Assembly (NCBI GenBank): GCA_947462335.1
Contig: OX381704.1
Coordinates: 47,744,942 to 47,808,941, forward strand
DNA length: 64,000 nt
DNA from: Harmothoe impar
Lineage: Eukaryota; Annelida; Polychaeta; Phyllodocida; Polynoidae
Reading direction: 5' to 3'
Numbering within the stretch: position 1 is the first letter of the stretch; every line of letters starts with the position of its first letter. Shown one piece after another: positions 1 through 12,841 of the stretch. The notes beneath the pieces were generated by a model. That model searched no databases and was not told where the DNA came from. It was given only the letters and a program-made list of their open reading frames with translations. A program made the position numbers and the translations under genes.

Positions 1-146
1 AAAAACTACTTTTTGTTAGCCCATTGAATACAGCAACATTGTATTCAATGGGGGGCATTGAATACGGCCTTCTAGTGCTTAAGCATAGGAGATCTTGTAT
101 TTCCAAAAAATAAATACGTTTACACTATCACAGATTACCGTAACAA

Positions 147-215
147 TGTCTCACTGTGCCCCACCTAGCGTCTCACTGTGTCCCCTGATTTTTCATAGTG
201 GGGTACAGTGAGACA
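147..215. repeat. Small inverted repeat
   Basis: Two 18-bp arms (147-164 and 198-215) are complementary with one mismatch and flank a 33-bp spacer. The arm core is TCTCACTGT-CCCCAC, and part of it recurs in direct orientation at about 170-183 and again near 357. Function unknown. Confidence 0.7.
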
Positions 216-994
216 ATATTTTATTTTGTCCGTAGGCCGAACACCATTGATCACAACTCCAAAATGAGTGAAAATTATACACTTTTGAATGTTGACATAT
301 TTATAAACGTTTATCAAATTCAGAGTTTAGGCCCTATGGGGAAAATAAACTTCTCTGTCTCACTGTAGGCCTAGCCCTATGCTATTTTAGACATCATAAA
401 ATTATGTCTTGCACGTCCCTAGTAAAATAGTCATGAGTAAAATCAGTGGCGGATCCAGGAATTTTAGAAAGGGGGGCTACAGCATTGGTGGTGTTGAACC
501 ATCTAAATTAAATGGATCCGCTCCTTAAAATTTGGCTGTAGGGCCTACATTATATACATAGGCCTAGAATTTGAATGAGCCCCACCCTTAGGCGGGAAGG
601 CACTCAAACTGTGCTCGGAGGGGGAGTTAATGTGCTTGAAGAGCGCGATCTAGGCTCAGCCAATGAGATCCTTTGTCTGAAGCCGGGTATCTCTTTCCCG
701 CTTGTTCACGGCGTTCTGTCTTTCCACGCTCACAGTCAGCTGGATACAAGCAAAACCGCGAACCAAACAAAACGAAAAGACAGGCAGAAAGTTGAGTTTT
801 ATGGATTATGGACAGAGGATCATAAGTATTGAGGTAGTGTATATCCGTGCATACTTAGACATGGACCCATGGCATATAATACCAGTGTAATCGACTCGAA
901 ATGCAGTTAGATAAGATGTGTATGATAAGACACCGCCAGTCGTCTCTGTGACTGTCTGTCACTCTAGTGTCAGTCTGTCACTCACCACATTCAC

Positions 995-1083
995 TTGTTG
1001 GAATGCTTCAAACCTTACATCGACAGTACCGAGGTACAGCGTACCTCGGTACTGTCGATGTAAGGTTTGAAGCATTCCAACAA
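995..1083. repeat. 43-bp perfect palindrome with 3-nt loop
   Basis: Positions 995-1037 are the exact reverse complement of 1041-1083, with only AGC between them. The arms are perfect, so this is either a very young foldback or a self-priming or assembly product. Perfect pairing argues against a conserved microRNA precursor. Confidence 0.85.
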
Positions 1084-1338
1084 CACATTCACATTCACAT
1101 TCATTGTTGATTGTTGGGCATACCTCACTGACTCCAACAGTCCAGTCCCACTGCTGCCCCACTGTCTTAGTGTCTGACACTGGTAGTGTCCCACGGTACG
1201 GTGTGTGCGTATTGAATCAAGTGTTACTGACAAGTCTCAATATTGTGTTTGGTTGTGACTGTCTGTGTAAGTGTCACTCACTGTGTGACTGCCTTGGCAA
1301 GGGCAAGGCTTGGTTTTGGTCACAATCCATCAAATTTA

Positions 1339-1698
1339 GGGAGTGATCATTTTTTATCAACATGGGGTGGGGGGGGGGGGGGGGAAATACCGGTAGACCC
1401 TTGAAGTTTTCGGAGTCTGAGTTGACCGGGGTGAGGTGTTAAAAAATTTGGACCCCTCTTGACTTGAGGGGGGGGGGCAAAAGAATTTAACCTGTTTTGG
1501 GCCAAAAAAGTCTGTGCGTTACTATGCCATACTAAGCAGCTTCAAAGGGCCCGTGCCCGCGCCGATTTTTGACCCCTCGGGGGGGGGGGGGGGGAGGGGG
1601 GGCGGTAAAAAATTTCGACCCGTTGACCGGGGAGGTGAAAAGAATTTCGCGCACTCCACACAACCCCCCCCCCCTGTTGTTAAAAGATGATCACTCCC
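1339..1698. mobile_element. PIF/Harbinger-like MITE, G-tract family, copy 1
   Basis: The terminal inverted repeats begin GGGAGTGATCATTTT on the left and end in the complement on the right. TTA stands directly outside both ends (1336-1338 and 1699-1701), a TWA-type 3-bp target duplication as used by PIF/Harbinger transposons. The interior has long G runs next to C runs and the phrase GCGTTACTATGC shared with the other copies. There is no coding capacity. Assignment to the superfamily rests on the target site and terminal GGG, and is an inference. Confidence 0.75.
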
Positions 1699-2049
1699 TT
1701 ATATTAACATATTAAATATATAGATGTAGATCGACTAGCTAGTAGGCCTATTGTACTTAAACTTGAGGCACCGGTAATAATGGTACTGGTATGGGGGGGG
1801 GGGGCAGGGAGGTCAGGATGATATTAAATGCATTTTTTTGTTCGTTTAATTGTGCAACGTAATTAATGGATGGTCCCCCGTGGATGGTCTCTATAGTATA
1901 CCGTAGACGTAGCAAAATGATGTACCACCACATACGGTAGGTTTCATGGCAAATTTAGGCCTATACCCAGTAAACAAAAAACGTTATACAACATGTTATA
2001 ACGTTATCTTGACATGTATGACATGCAAATCTAATTGGATAATTGCAGA

Positions 2050-3489
2050 ATGACTACTGAGGCGAAGACAGCGATTCACGACAACGATGCTGAACGACTA
2101 GCCTCTTTTCTACGTGATGAGTCAAATGAGGATGTCATAAAACAGCTGTGGTGGGAGGCTGTTGCGCATGGAAGTACACCGTGTATGACTGTTCTCCTAG
2201 AGAAATCAGCACCTTTCGACTCCAGGGACAACCAGTCAATGACTGCCATGCACCGTTTAGCAGAGGATGGTAATATAGAGGGGTTGCGATTGCTCTTAAG
2301 TTATGGTGCGAACATGGGCGCCACCAACATGAACAATCGTACTCCCCTGCATGTCGCCGTACGCAATGGCAAGGAGGAGTGTGTTCGGTTGCTACTAGAG
2401 GAGGGCGCTTACATGTGGTGCGAGGACTGCAATGGGACGACACCAATAGTCTATGCCACCCGGTTCTTGGGTATCTTACGGCTGCTTTTGGACCACATGA
2501 AGAATGTCTCTGAAGACCAGGTATCGGAGGAGTACCGCCGTCGCCAAATTAATCGCTCCATTCTCCATGCTACATTACTGCAGCGCACCGACATCCTAGG
2601 TGCCCTGATAGAGGCTGGGGCAGACTGTAATGCCTACGATGGCCGCCCGCTCAACACGGCATTGATGAGGGGTAATACTGAGGTGGTCAGGATCTTATTG
2701 GAAGGTGGCGCACGCCCCTCGCTCTGCACACTGACTATTCTGCGACCCATGTTTGTCGCGGTGTTTCGTGGACATGTCGAGTGCGTCAAGTTGCTCTTGG
2801 AGTATGGTGCAGAAGTGAATGAGACGCAGAGTAACGGAGACACTCCCCTACTGACGGCAGCATCTGAGGGGCAGACTGCTATGGTCAACTACCTAGTGGA
2901 GCATGGTGCGGACATTAACCACCAGGGTGGACATGGTCAGACCGCCCTGCACCATGCCGTCTACCTCGGTAAGGTCAACATGGCACAAATCCTGCTGATT
3001 AACGATGCAGATCCCAATATAGCTGCAGAGGACGGCATGCGGCCCCTGCACAACCTCCTCTCACGTACCTCCCCTCTGCAGCCCGCACACCTGGAATGCC
3101 TGCGCTTGCTGCTGCAGTTTGAGTCAGATGTCTGCGCGCCTTGTGATGACTCTCGGTACCCTGAAGTCACCTTCAGCCCTCTCGTACTGGCCTGGTGGAA
3201 TCAGCATCTGTCATCATTACAAGCACTGTTGGCCATCGGCTGTGCAGCCTTCCCTCAGAGTAAAGACGACCTGCTCGCTGTCCGGCAGCAGGCTTTTCCC
3301 GACTCTAAGGTATCAGACGAGACATTGAGGGAGCAGCTCGACAGAATGTCGACCGTACCCGAGCTGCAAAGCCTCTGTCGACAAAGTATCCGGACAATCT
3401 TCTCGGGTCGTCTCAATGAACTGTATAACCTGGCGCTGCCTATGCCAATCAAGGAGTATCTCGATTATTCAGATCTAGATGGTTTATAG
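2050..3489 (+). CDS. Ankyrin repeat and SOCS box (ASB) protein, coding exon
   Basis: Predicted substrate-receptor subunit of a Cullin-5/Elongin-BC ubiquitin ligase. From the ATG at 2050 the protein is 479 aa in one open exon. About ten ankyrin repeats fill residues ~30-375, with clear TPLHVAV, TPLLTAA and TALHHAV helices. A SOCS box occupies residues 436-475, with a BC-box (LQSLCRQSI) and a Cul5-box-like LPMPIKEYL. ASB proteins usually have an N-terminal ankyrin stack and a C-terminal SOCS box, and this order and length fit. An open reading extends upstream through TTG, but the first ATG sits two bases after a good acceptor (taattgcag at 2048), so I start at 2050. Upstream non-coding exons are likely. 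I cannot assign the vertebrate ASB number. There are no breaks, and the exon looks functional. Confidence 0.9.
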   Translation: MTTEAKTAIHDNDAERLASFLRDESNEDVIKQLWWEAVAHGSTPCMTVLLEKSAPFDSRDNQSMTAMHRLAEDGNIEGLRLLLSYGANMGATNMNNRTPLHVAVRNGKEECVRLLLEEGAYMWCEDCNGTTPIVYATRFLGILRLLLDHMKNVSEDQVSEEYRRRQINRSILHATLLQRTDILGALIEAGADCNAYDGRPLNTALMRGNTEVVRILLEGGARPSLCTLTILRPMFVAVFRGHVECVKLLLEYGAEVNETQSNGDTPLLTAASEGQTAMVNYLVEHGADINHQGGHGQTALHHAVYLGKVNMAQILLINDADPNIAAEDGMRPLHNLLSRTSPLQPAHLECLRLLLQFESDVCAPCDDSRYPEVTFSPLVLAWWNQHLSSLQALLAIGCAAFPQSKDDLLAVRQQAFPDSKVSDETLREQLDRMSTVPELQSLCRQSIRTIFSGRLNELYNLALPMPIKEYLDYSDLDGL

Positions 3490-3694
3490 AAGTTGTACTG
3501 GGTTTTTTCAAGTATAGTGGACTCGAGTTTTAGGCTCTAAAACACTAGTATGACTATTTCATTTTGTGTTCCCTTTGCCTATGCTAAGATGATGCTGATG
3601 CCCACCGTTTTAATGTTTTTTTCACGACGAGATTTGATACACAATCAAAGTATGAACACTGCCCAGGAGGTAAAGAGGTGTGAATAGTCAAGAG

Positions 3695-3700
3695 AATAAA
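3695..3700 (+). terminator. Polyadenylation signal of the ASB gene
   Basis: AATAAA lies about 205 bp after the ASB stop codon, followed by TG/T-rich sequence. This gives a plausible short 3' UTR ending near 3715-3740. Confidence 0.65.
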
Positions 3701-4487
3701 GTGCCAATTACCTCATATATAAATGTATATGTTGATCATGTGATTCTACTTATATAATGAAAATGTTCAAAGATACATGTAAACATGTACGTGTACGTAT
3801 ACATCATTTTACGTGTACGAATGTTGCTGACTAATCAGGGATTATATCTGCAGATCGTCAATTTCATCTTCGTTTAAAGACTGTGTTCTCCCAATGGTAT
3901 TAGGGTCCTACTAGGTGATAGCTATTTAAGTTTGTCCTATTCCGATATACGTTGCACACTGAGATTTGATTTGTGCAAGCTTTCTCAGAAAACCAAGTTC
4001 GTACTTCAGACAAATGATTCACGGAGAAGATGTTTATTTTCAAAAGTATACAGTATTGTGTTTTACCTTTAAGGATCCCCCCCCCAACCCTTTTTTCTGG
4101 TGTCATGAGATTTGTGAAATCTAACCTCAAAACGGATAATATAAGTAATAGTAGCCCGTAAGTGCGAATAGCCGATAGATCTGTACATAATGTGTTTTTG
4201 AGACTGGATTGCCTAACTTTACAGTACAGTAATTCTCTCTGTAGAAGCTATGGTTTGCACGCGAGTCAACATCAGCTTTCATTTGATACGAAACATGCCT
4301 ATAAAGGGTGCGATTTGTACAAGAGTCTTTAAAAGTATAATACAGTACTAGAGTGGCTATAATCAGATCCCCTCTGTGAATTTGTTAAAGGTGCGGCTTA
4401 TACGCGAGTTAGGCCTATTAACCCACGGTAGGCGGTTAAAACAAAGGCTTCACACGTTGTGTATATCGCATACCCGAGGGTTAAATC

Positions 4488-4623
4488 AGATAGACTACAC
4501 CTGGCCAGGGTCCTTCCATATACCAACTGCCCACTGGTCATTGACTCGGTGTATGACACCTCGTCTTGACCCTGTGGGGCAGTGGGTATATATGGAAGAA
4601 CCGTGTCCAGGTGTAGTCTATCT
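4488..4623. repeat. Imperfect foldback (~47-bp arms)
   Basis: The left arm 4488-4534 pairs with 4574-4623. The outer 17 bp (AGATAGACTACACCTGG) match exactly and the inner part has mismatches and small bulges, around a ~40-bp loop. The geometry is hairpin-like and a microRNA-like precursor cannot be excluded, but a degraded transposon foldback is more likely given the many foldbacks in the window. Confidence 0.6.
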
Positions 4624-5388
4624 AACACTTATACGCGAGGATCTACCATACATGTATTCATAATCAATACTACACTAAAGATACTACATTTTGTATCTCT
4701 ACTGATGCATATAAATATTTCACCCAAGGGAGATTATTTTTCTTCTCTGTTACCTAATTGGTAACTGGTTGCCCCGCTGACTATGTAATGTTGCATACCT
4801 ACCGGTATATATGAATAGTATTTATTCTATTAGCGCAGTGACTGCAACACTTGTTCTAATACATCCGTTCATAGAAACATAGTTTACGTTCCAAAGGTTA
4901 TTACATCGACACGGTTACCAGTTCTGTAGTTAGGCCTGAACGTTTTCTTATGCTTTTTGGGTTGTCAAATCGTCTTATCTTTCGAATGTACTTCAGACTA
5001 CCATATCGCCCTAAAATAAATATTTCAGAAATCACTTACCCGGTACCTACTCTATTTCTTGGTCCATGTTACCTGAACGCAGCGATTTATTTTCTTGGAT
5101 CTCAGGACGGTTCCTTTATATTTTTTTCAGGATAGCTTTAGACACATTTGACCTGTCATTGATTTGCTGTAAATGAAAACATGTAAACGGATATATTAGA
5201 GCAAGTGATGCAGCACTCAGACGTTGGCCTATAAATGATCTCATGTTAAGATGAGAAAAGTAAAATGTATAGTCTACTATAGAGTGACCCTACTGATAAA
5301 TATGGGATGATTACGAGACAGTTTATATGTCAATATGTTTGGCACCATATGTACATATACATGTATATATATACATAATAGGTTATTG

Positions 5389-5839
5389 CAGGGTTGCCAC
5401 CGTCAGGAAAAATGTCGGACATTTCTTTTAGTTCCAGGTCAGGGCAATGTCAGGAAATTTCAGATTTGTTGACAAAGAATCCGATTTTTTTGTCAATGAA
5501 AATCTTTGAAATACCCAAAAGAAAGTCACTTGTTTTCTTTGAAAAAAAAACCTGTGTTTTACTATAATTTCAAGGGAGATCAGAAAAAATTCTAAATCCT
5601 CAAGGGGGAATGGTGTAAACTTTTTGTGTACATGCAAGGAAATACACCAAACCCCTGTTGTTAGATAATGACCATTTACTGAGTAGAAGATAACTTTTAA
5701 AGGTGCGCATATTCATAGTTGTAGGGCATTTAAAAACATCGGATTCATTTCGCAGTTGTCAGGGAAATTTAATATAAAGTTAGGGAAATCTCAGGGAAAA
5801 GTCAGGGAATCTAGAACTACTTTGTCGTTGGCAACCCTG
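5389..5839. mobile_element. hAT-like MITE with CAGGGTTGCCA termini, copy 1
   Basis: The element starts CAGGGTTGCCACCGTCAGG and ends in GGCAACCCTG, giving ~11-bp terminal inverted repeats. A second copy is at 38842-39268 and shares the interior (CAGGGAAAT phrases, TCCTCAAG, CTAAGTAGAAGATAACTTT). The CAGGG termini suggest the hAT superfamily, but I could not see a clean 8-bp target duplication, so the superfamily is tentative. No coding capacity. Confidence 0.7.
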
Positions 5840-8676
5840 TATTTATGATTGGTATTTGGGCTAATATTGTAACGCCAAGGCTGCATATGATATGTTTTTT
5901 AGACAAAGTATGTGAATTGCCATTCTAAAATACTATTCACCGTTTTAAAAGAGCATTTCAGTGAATCAGTGGCTCATTATGAATTGTAGTAAATTCATCC
6001 CATTTATAATATAAACAATAGATAATCATAAAGGTTACGCTTGCAACAACATTTGGTTGAGAATTTCCCTTGTGTTAAGTGTTTGTAAATAATACTTCAT
6101 GCAATTGCATTATTGGCTACAATTATACATAATTGGATTCTATACCGTACAGATTGTTCAGTAGGTGTTGGTCAATTTACAGACATATATCTCAATGCTA
6201 ATCGTAATAGTAATGTCTGTTCAATAAACCAGGTACTTGTCATGAAAAAGAAGATCTGTGTATGGCCCACGTAAATGTCCAACCAGAGGTTAGGCAAATA
6301 AAATATTGGAGTGTAGAAAAACACAAAAAAGTTGTCCATTTATTTTTTCTTAAAGTGGCATTCTAACCAACGGTGTACAGGTCAATTTTCTAGTACTCTT
6401 CTAGTCTACTAAAAAGCGCCCCTTGTATGTGAAAGAAACCAAATAACATAAGTAATCAATCAATCCATGGGGTGTAGTACTTTATATCGCTGATCAATCA
6501 ATGCTAACAGTAACAGATGAAGTGTGAGTGATCGAGCCTGAGTGATAGGCAACTGGGGCGCCATCTGTAGACTCGTGGGGAAAATGATGCTCTACATCGT
6601 GACTACTGTTGAACTTCATGTGTGTGTATACCATACAGCAATTACTCCATGGAATCTCTAGACACGCCTTTGATGAACACTATGTGGCTTCATCCCAGGG
6701 CATACGGGGACATTGAACCACCACCCATCTCTATAGACGGTCATTGATAACAACAGGGGCAAAAAGTCCAACCTTGGAGGGGGGGGGGGGGTATGAATTA
6801 TGTTGCGGGTTACCCACCGCACAGGGAAAACAGGGAAAATGTTTTTTTTAAGTACATATCGCAGTCGGGGAATATTCGACAATTTTGCCAAAACACAGGG
6901 AAAAACACGGGGAAAATAACTGTGACGCCCAGTATCTCCACTGAAAACATTCCGTTTTTGGAAGGCAAAATGACCATTTGTTGCCATGGAAACATACAAA
7001 ATTGACATTTATGCCACTTTCTGGTTTCCATGGAAGCCACTCCATAAATCCAAATGACAATTTTTGCCACGTTCTGGTATGAACATTTCATGAGGAATAA
7101 GACCTTAAAAATTCCCTGCAGAACCGATTTTATGATCTAAAAAATCACATTTCTTTGGTTACTTTTCAACAAAACTTTTTTTATTTTGCATTATCAGTAT
7201 TTATGATAGGAATTATGGATTTAGAGCTTATTTGCCATTTTTAATTGTACACACCAACCTAGCATTGACAAGCGATTACAGCAAAGCTAACTTGGATATT
7301 TTAGCTCAAGATATCTCATTTTAAAGCCTGCAACTTAAACTTTGAAAAGAGACATGTTTTCCCTCATTTGGACACATATGCAGGTCTTACTCTGCGTTTA
7401 GGGTCTCAATGAGGATCTCAAAATATGAATGCAACACGCCACGTTCTACACCTTCTAGTCCATGGAGTCGGTCAGCAGAGTATAACATACATTACTGCTC
7501 TACTTGGAGAGTGACATTTATGATGGGGGCCTGGTACATTTTGTACCAAGGGGGTACACTTGTTCAGTACTGCCCATATGCATTTATCTATGGTCGTCAA
7601 CGTACGCATGTTTTGATATGCATCCTACTCAATGAGAATTCCCACCCACTTAAAGATGGGTTAAGGTATGCTGTTAGTTCATATATAAAGTCAAAGAAAT
7701 AATACAAGTTAATGGTTTAGGCTTATGATGGAAGTGAAGACTATTATGGCCACAGCGATGTTTGCACTATGTTTTAGCACAGACTGATCTAAAAATTGTG
7801 CTTCTGGCTTATTAGAGCATAATCATCGTAATAAAACAATAAACTCAGAATAATGATATTCTCACAGATAAGTGATAACCCACATTTAAGCCTTCCCATG
7901 CTTTAAGTACCCTATTTCCGTCAGACAAACGTGTTATTGTGTGCAGTAGGTCTATCCTTATACCCGCCATGAGTGTTGTGAGGGTCGGTCAGTGTAAGTG
8001 GGTAGGCCAAATGGTAGATGAGGGTGATCTGTAATGGCAAATTGTCCATTGGACCATGTGCAGTAGATGACATGATGATTGCTGTCATGAAGCCGCCCAT
8101 CAAACCTTCCCACCCCACCCCCTCTGTCCTATATATGATGCATTCACCATGCACACAGCCCCAGGTTCTCTGTCCCCCTTTTGTGTGTACTCGCCATAAT
8201 ACACGATTTTGATCAACATGAGTTGATAGTAAGTACTATGGTTTGAACAATTTTAATGCATATTCATACAGTAGGATTGTTAAAGTCCTTATATTACCAC
8301 AACATGTGGCATATTTCTCCCTTACCTCGAATTATAGGAACCCAGGATCAGCCTGTAATATAAGAGTCTAATAAAGTCATTACAGATAAGTTTTGACATC
8401 TCACTGACCAAGAGTCCATATAAGGACACACATCTGGACCTTAAACCACAATTTAAAGTGGCGTTGAAAAATGAATGTCAAATGATTAGGCTACAAATGC
8501 CTGAAATATAGTATACCACGAATGCCTATATACGCCACACATACATACCTCCATTGTACCAAACTGCTCTAAACTATCCACCGTCATATTAACATTATCC
8601 TATATAAAATAAACTGGTCGAATGTATCTACCTGCCTTTAGCTACACACGAGTATATTATATGCAAACATATTTAA

Positions 8677-9054
8677 GGCCACTCAAAAAAAGTGGTTTCT
8701 CATCACCAAGGTCTGAAAAATGTGACGAGGGAGGCTTTTTTTTTTTTTTTTTTCTTTTTTTACTCGCAGGCTAAAATGTATGGGATGATAATGTTTTTCA
8801 TGACCAAAATTCACATTTTAGTAGTTAAGGATTTATGGATGTTTAAAAGTAAGGGAAATGTAAGTTATTTCTATCCAACTGCATTACTGGCAGTATTAGC
8901 TTTAATTTGATACCAAATAACCCTATATGAATTTTGTCCATTTTTATCATATTTTTCATAAAAAATTAGCAAAAAAAAAAAAAAGTTTCCCTCAAAAAGC
9001 TGATTTTTATGATGCGCACGGTGATGAGAAACCATTTTATTTTTTTGAGTGGCC
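8677..9054. mobile_element. MITE with GGCCACTCAAAAAA termini, copy 1
   Basis: The terminal inverted repeats are GGCCACTCAAAAAA, followed inward by TTTCTCATCACC. TAA stands directly outside both ends (8674-8676 and 9055-9057). The interior is AT-rich with poly-T and poly-A runs. A related copy lies inverted at 26846-27188. The 3-bp TAA duplication suggests PIF/Harbinger-type mobilisation (inference). Confidence 0.78.
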
Positions 9055-11526
9055 TAATACTGGAATGAATCATAAGCATGTATCAACAAAATAACATTAT
9101 ACATTGTATTACTAGGTGTAAACCCTGAAAAGGTGAATCTGAGTACAGTGGCTAGGTTGCCAAAACTGTCTCTATCTCGCAAATTCATCTGTTTTGTGAG
9201 ATATAGGGGCCATATCAAGCCCACGTAATAAAAAGAAATTGCAATTTCACACAGATCCTTGAAATTCCAAGACTCCAAGGTCCCAAGGGTAAAGGATGTT
9301 CTTAAAAGTTATAAGATCCACTTTAGTAAATCAACTGTGTCACATGTAGGATGATATGGGCTGCAACACCAAAACAATAGGCTTATTTAGAGTGTAGTCT
9401 CAGCTTTGATACCAAAGATGCCGATATCGGTTGCGGCTCAATTGTGCCACACCAGCGGATTTCCTTGCATGTCCCCATCTCGTCCCCATCTTGCAAATGG
9501 CCTAAATCACAGATCATTGCAGGATAGTTTACTTAGCTTCAAACTTTCAGTTTTGCAGCTGGTGGTGTATAGGTTCCCCACGTCGGATTCCCCTGTCGAT
9601 TCAAAGAAGTAGGACTCATGTCCTGTGACACAGTATCTTTTTATTCATCTTCTGCCACAAATGACCATGTCGCCATGTCGAATCAAGGAGTCTAGGACCT
9701 CTAGGGCAATGACTCTGGATGAAGGGTGCATGTGTCACTCTTGTAAAGGAGGGGAACACTGGAGGAAAGGTACAGGACGACCCCTCATCTATCCCCATAA
9801 GAGCGAGCAGCGACATGTATACCCCATGTACTATACCCCATGGAGCGAGTTTACTTTTTTAATGGGGTTAATTGAGGATGAGCGACGGCAAGGACGCACC
9901 AAGATCAAATGCAAAATGATTCCTTACTCCTGTATCAGAAATAGGGGCGTTTGGTCCTATTACCTTATCAACAGCTGTAAACAAGCATGAAGTAACAAAA
10001 TCACAGCCAATTCCATCACCCACGACCCGGGCCCTGACCCGTGGCTGTGTCGTGCTGGGTCGGCAACCGGAGGCAGGGGTCCCCGGCAGCAGAGATAAAA
10101 CGTCCCCGACCTGATACCCCGGGCTAAAAGGGGCCTCTCAGCATGCAGGGGCTGGAGGGGGCTGGAGGCAGACAGACAGAGCCCAGTCAGCAGAGGAGGT
10201 AGAAGCTCCATGCGGCATGGGACCTGCTGCTACTACTGTGGTGGTAGCTCTACCCTCAAGACCCAGCCTCCTCCCGTGTTGGAGCCTGCAGGCTCTGTGG
10301 ATGTTTCCTCCAGTGCCTGTGTTGTGTAGCTGATTGCCTGGAGGCCCAGCTTGTGATGAAAGGCTACAGTAGGACTACTTGGAAGGGCAGGCTGATAAGG
10401 TGCAGTAGGCTAGGTGCAGCTAACCTTCTGTGATGAGGTCAATGGACTTCTGGAGAGACCTCTGCTGCATGGGAACATACTCGAGACGCAGAACATATAA
10501 GAAACGCAAAGGTCATTGTCTTTAAAAAAAAGAAGTGAATTACCATAGAAAGGAATACTGATACACATTAACAATCGGATCCAGCTTTGTCACTGTGTTC
10601 TGTGATTGTGAAGGTTGGCTCGGGCTGGCAGAAGAAGCCCTCTTGGTTTAGTTGCCACCCTCACCGACCGCTGGATACGGCTAGATAGTGTTTCTACAGG
10701 AGACCCGTGCAGGACCCGTGCCACATGTCCTATCACCTGTTTACAACATGCTCGGCCTGTACTGCAGGGGAAGAACAACAACATAGGATATATCACCTTC
10801 ACAGTGAGAACATGTAGGTACAACCTAGGGTAGATACCCTCATATCATGTACGTGCTGGATCAAGGCAATTTGATCCTCTGTAAGACAATGATCCCCTGC
10901 AAATGATCGACGCAGATGTTTTATGTCTAAATTGTTTCTAGTATAAGGATATTGACTACAGAACTTTCTTTTTTCGAAACATAAATCTTTTTTTTCACGT
11001 TTAGCATAGACACGTATAACTATATAAATCTATTGAATGTGCGAGTCTATCGAAAGATATTCAATATAAGAGAGAAGTAACTTGGGTGGTTGTTGGTGAC
11101 TTTTATGTACTTGAAATAGGTATTACCTGTGTTTATGTACTTCCTTCTAACTTCTAGCCCCCTTCGGCGTCATGTCAACATATTTGTACCTATATCATTC
11201 ACAATCCCTGTGCATGCTATATGCTCCAGGGTTGTAATAACTACAGGCACCTTTGGAGAACTGCATGATAATGCCAATAAGACCACCTTAGTGTAGCCCC
11301 AGTGGCTTGATGAGGATGTAACCCATAAGGCCCACCATCGAGGCGGGTATGGTGGGGGAAGGACCCGGTGGCGGTGTTCCTAGAAAGAGTGACTAAACTA
11401 AATAATTAGCCTCAACTTTGCTAACACGAACCAGTTTATAAATAACAAGACAGGAAGTACAGAGAAGCCATACATGCACAGGCTTTGTTCCTGCCGATGC
11501 TTCCACTTTAAACCCCCTTTGATGGC

Positions 11527-11600
11527 CAATGATGCAGGAATGCAGGCTTGGCGACTAACATGCATTCCTGCATCATGCTGATCATTCGGGACAGTATCAA
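11527..11600. repeat. ATGCA-foldback family, short copy
   Basis: GATGCAGGAATGCAG is mirrored by CATTCCTGCATCATG around a short GGCGAC-containing loop, then followed by GATCATTCGGGACAGTATC. The same layout recurs at 18771-18930, 36553-36692 and 40050-40185, which defines a dispersed foldback family. Confidence 0.6.
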
Positions 11601-12841
11601 CTGCTTATTTCAGCTGTGCTTATCTGGGTAAGTTGATATGCATCTACACCGGCTGTCATGGAAGGATTTACCCTTTAAGGGTTGTTGTCGCAGGGTCCCA
11701 TCCCATGGGTCATATGCGCCGGTTCAGAGGAAATTCGTGGCTAATTCTTGAATGTGGCCGGCAATGGTACAGATAGGCAGTTTTTGTAGAGGCGGCAAAG
11801 TCCCCCCCCCCCTCCCCCGTCCGCCCCCTGCCAGGTAAAAGACTCAAAGACTCATGGCGTCACATCAGCGTTCGGGTTTCCTGGGGACACAAGGTTCTTG
11901 GGAAAATTTCTTGATTTTTGTTATTTGTTTACGGCTTAGGAAGCATTCATTGTTTTTGGCCGGGAGGAGGCCGAGTGAAATAAAGGGGGTGCGGGGGGCT
12001 ACTTCTTTAGGGGTTTTCGAAGGGTCAATTTTTTTCAACCTATTGGGGGTTCCTTTTTTTAGGGGTATTCCTAAAAATGTCGGGAATTTGGTACGTCGAA
12101 ATGTTGCAGATTTTGGTAATAGTCTGTATTACATTCCACCAAAATTATGACAATATTTTCAAAATTATCCTTGGGGGCTAGTCCCCAAACCCCTTTTTTT
12201 TAAACTCATTGTATCCTTGCTGATGCTCAAAATCGCGCAGCCTTATGAACTTCATTTAGTTTGGCTTTGCTCCCAACCAAAGTAAAGTTGCTTCCCATGG
12301 TTATGCAATGGCTTTTCAATTTATGCTACAAAACTAAAATAGCCCAAACCAGCCCTCAGGTGTGCATTATACGATGTGATTGCTAGGTGTACAATTGGTG
12401 TGGGTTGTCTGGCGGGTAGAGTTGATCGTAAGCTTACTTTACAAAGAAGGAACCCAAAATGACTGCAAATAGAAACAGTATCCCATCTGGCACTGCATCA
12501 CTTTGGATTCAACTTAAACTTAATGTTTAAGGATAGAACGCATCTAATTAATGAATCTGTGGACTGGCAACCCACCGACCCTGCCTCTACACACCTCCTA
12601 TCCAACTTGAACCACACTGAACCGGTCTCAGATTAAAGTTTTTTTGACATGGGACCACCTGACCTAGCTGATCCATCAAACCCCTGGTGGGATGACCTTT
12701 CGGCTTGTGCCTAAAGATTTACAAATCATGTGAAGCCCCCAGACCCCCCCCCCCCCAGGAAATCTTTGGAATCTTTGAAAACATTGTATTCTTACTGAAT
12801 TATGTCTAGATATAGCAAACATGGCCAGAAAGACAGAAATT

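Larger units (their letters stand above)
1..2049. other. Intergenic/5' flank of the ASB gene
   Basis: I see no convincing protein gene here. The stretch holds a small foldback (147-215), a 43-bp perfect palindrome (995-1083), a TTA-flanked MITE (1339-1698) and several G-tracts. Near 444 a short TIR-like start (CAGTGGCGGATCCAGG) is followed about 70 bp later by a rough inverted match; this is too weak to call. A pyrimidine/AG context just before 2050 looks like a splice acceptor, so non-coding or short upstream exons of the ASB gene may lie here or beyond the window. Confidence 0.6.
3701..8676. other. Gene-free interval
   Basis: All open frames are short and lack splice context or recognisable domains. 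Contents include an imperfect foldback (4488-4623) and a CAGGG-type MITE (5389-5839). Around 6800-6930 a stretch repeats the phrase AGGGAAAA and resembles the interior of the CAGGG MITE. The remainder is AT-rich unique-looking DNA. Confidence 0.5.

Noticed and set aside
444..525. Short hAT-like MITE (CAGTGGCGGATCCAGG start)
   Set aside because: The right terminus matches only partly and no target duplication is visible.
4488..4623. microRNA precursor
   Set aside because: Arms are longer than usual with a large loop, and the window is full of transposon foldbacks; small-RNA data would be needed.
9625..9990. 121-aa open frame with several Cys
   Set aside because: No recognised domain, no splice support, and similar-length frames on the other strand; chance openness is likely.
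10590..10833. Possible exon in a GC-rich block
   Set aside because: Both strands are open, neither shows a convincing acceptor-donor pair or family resemblance.
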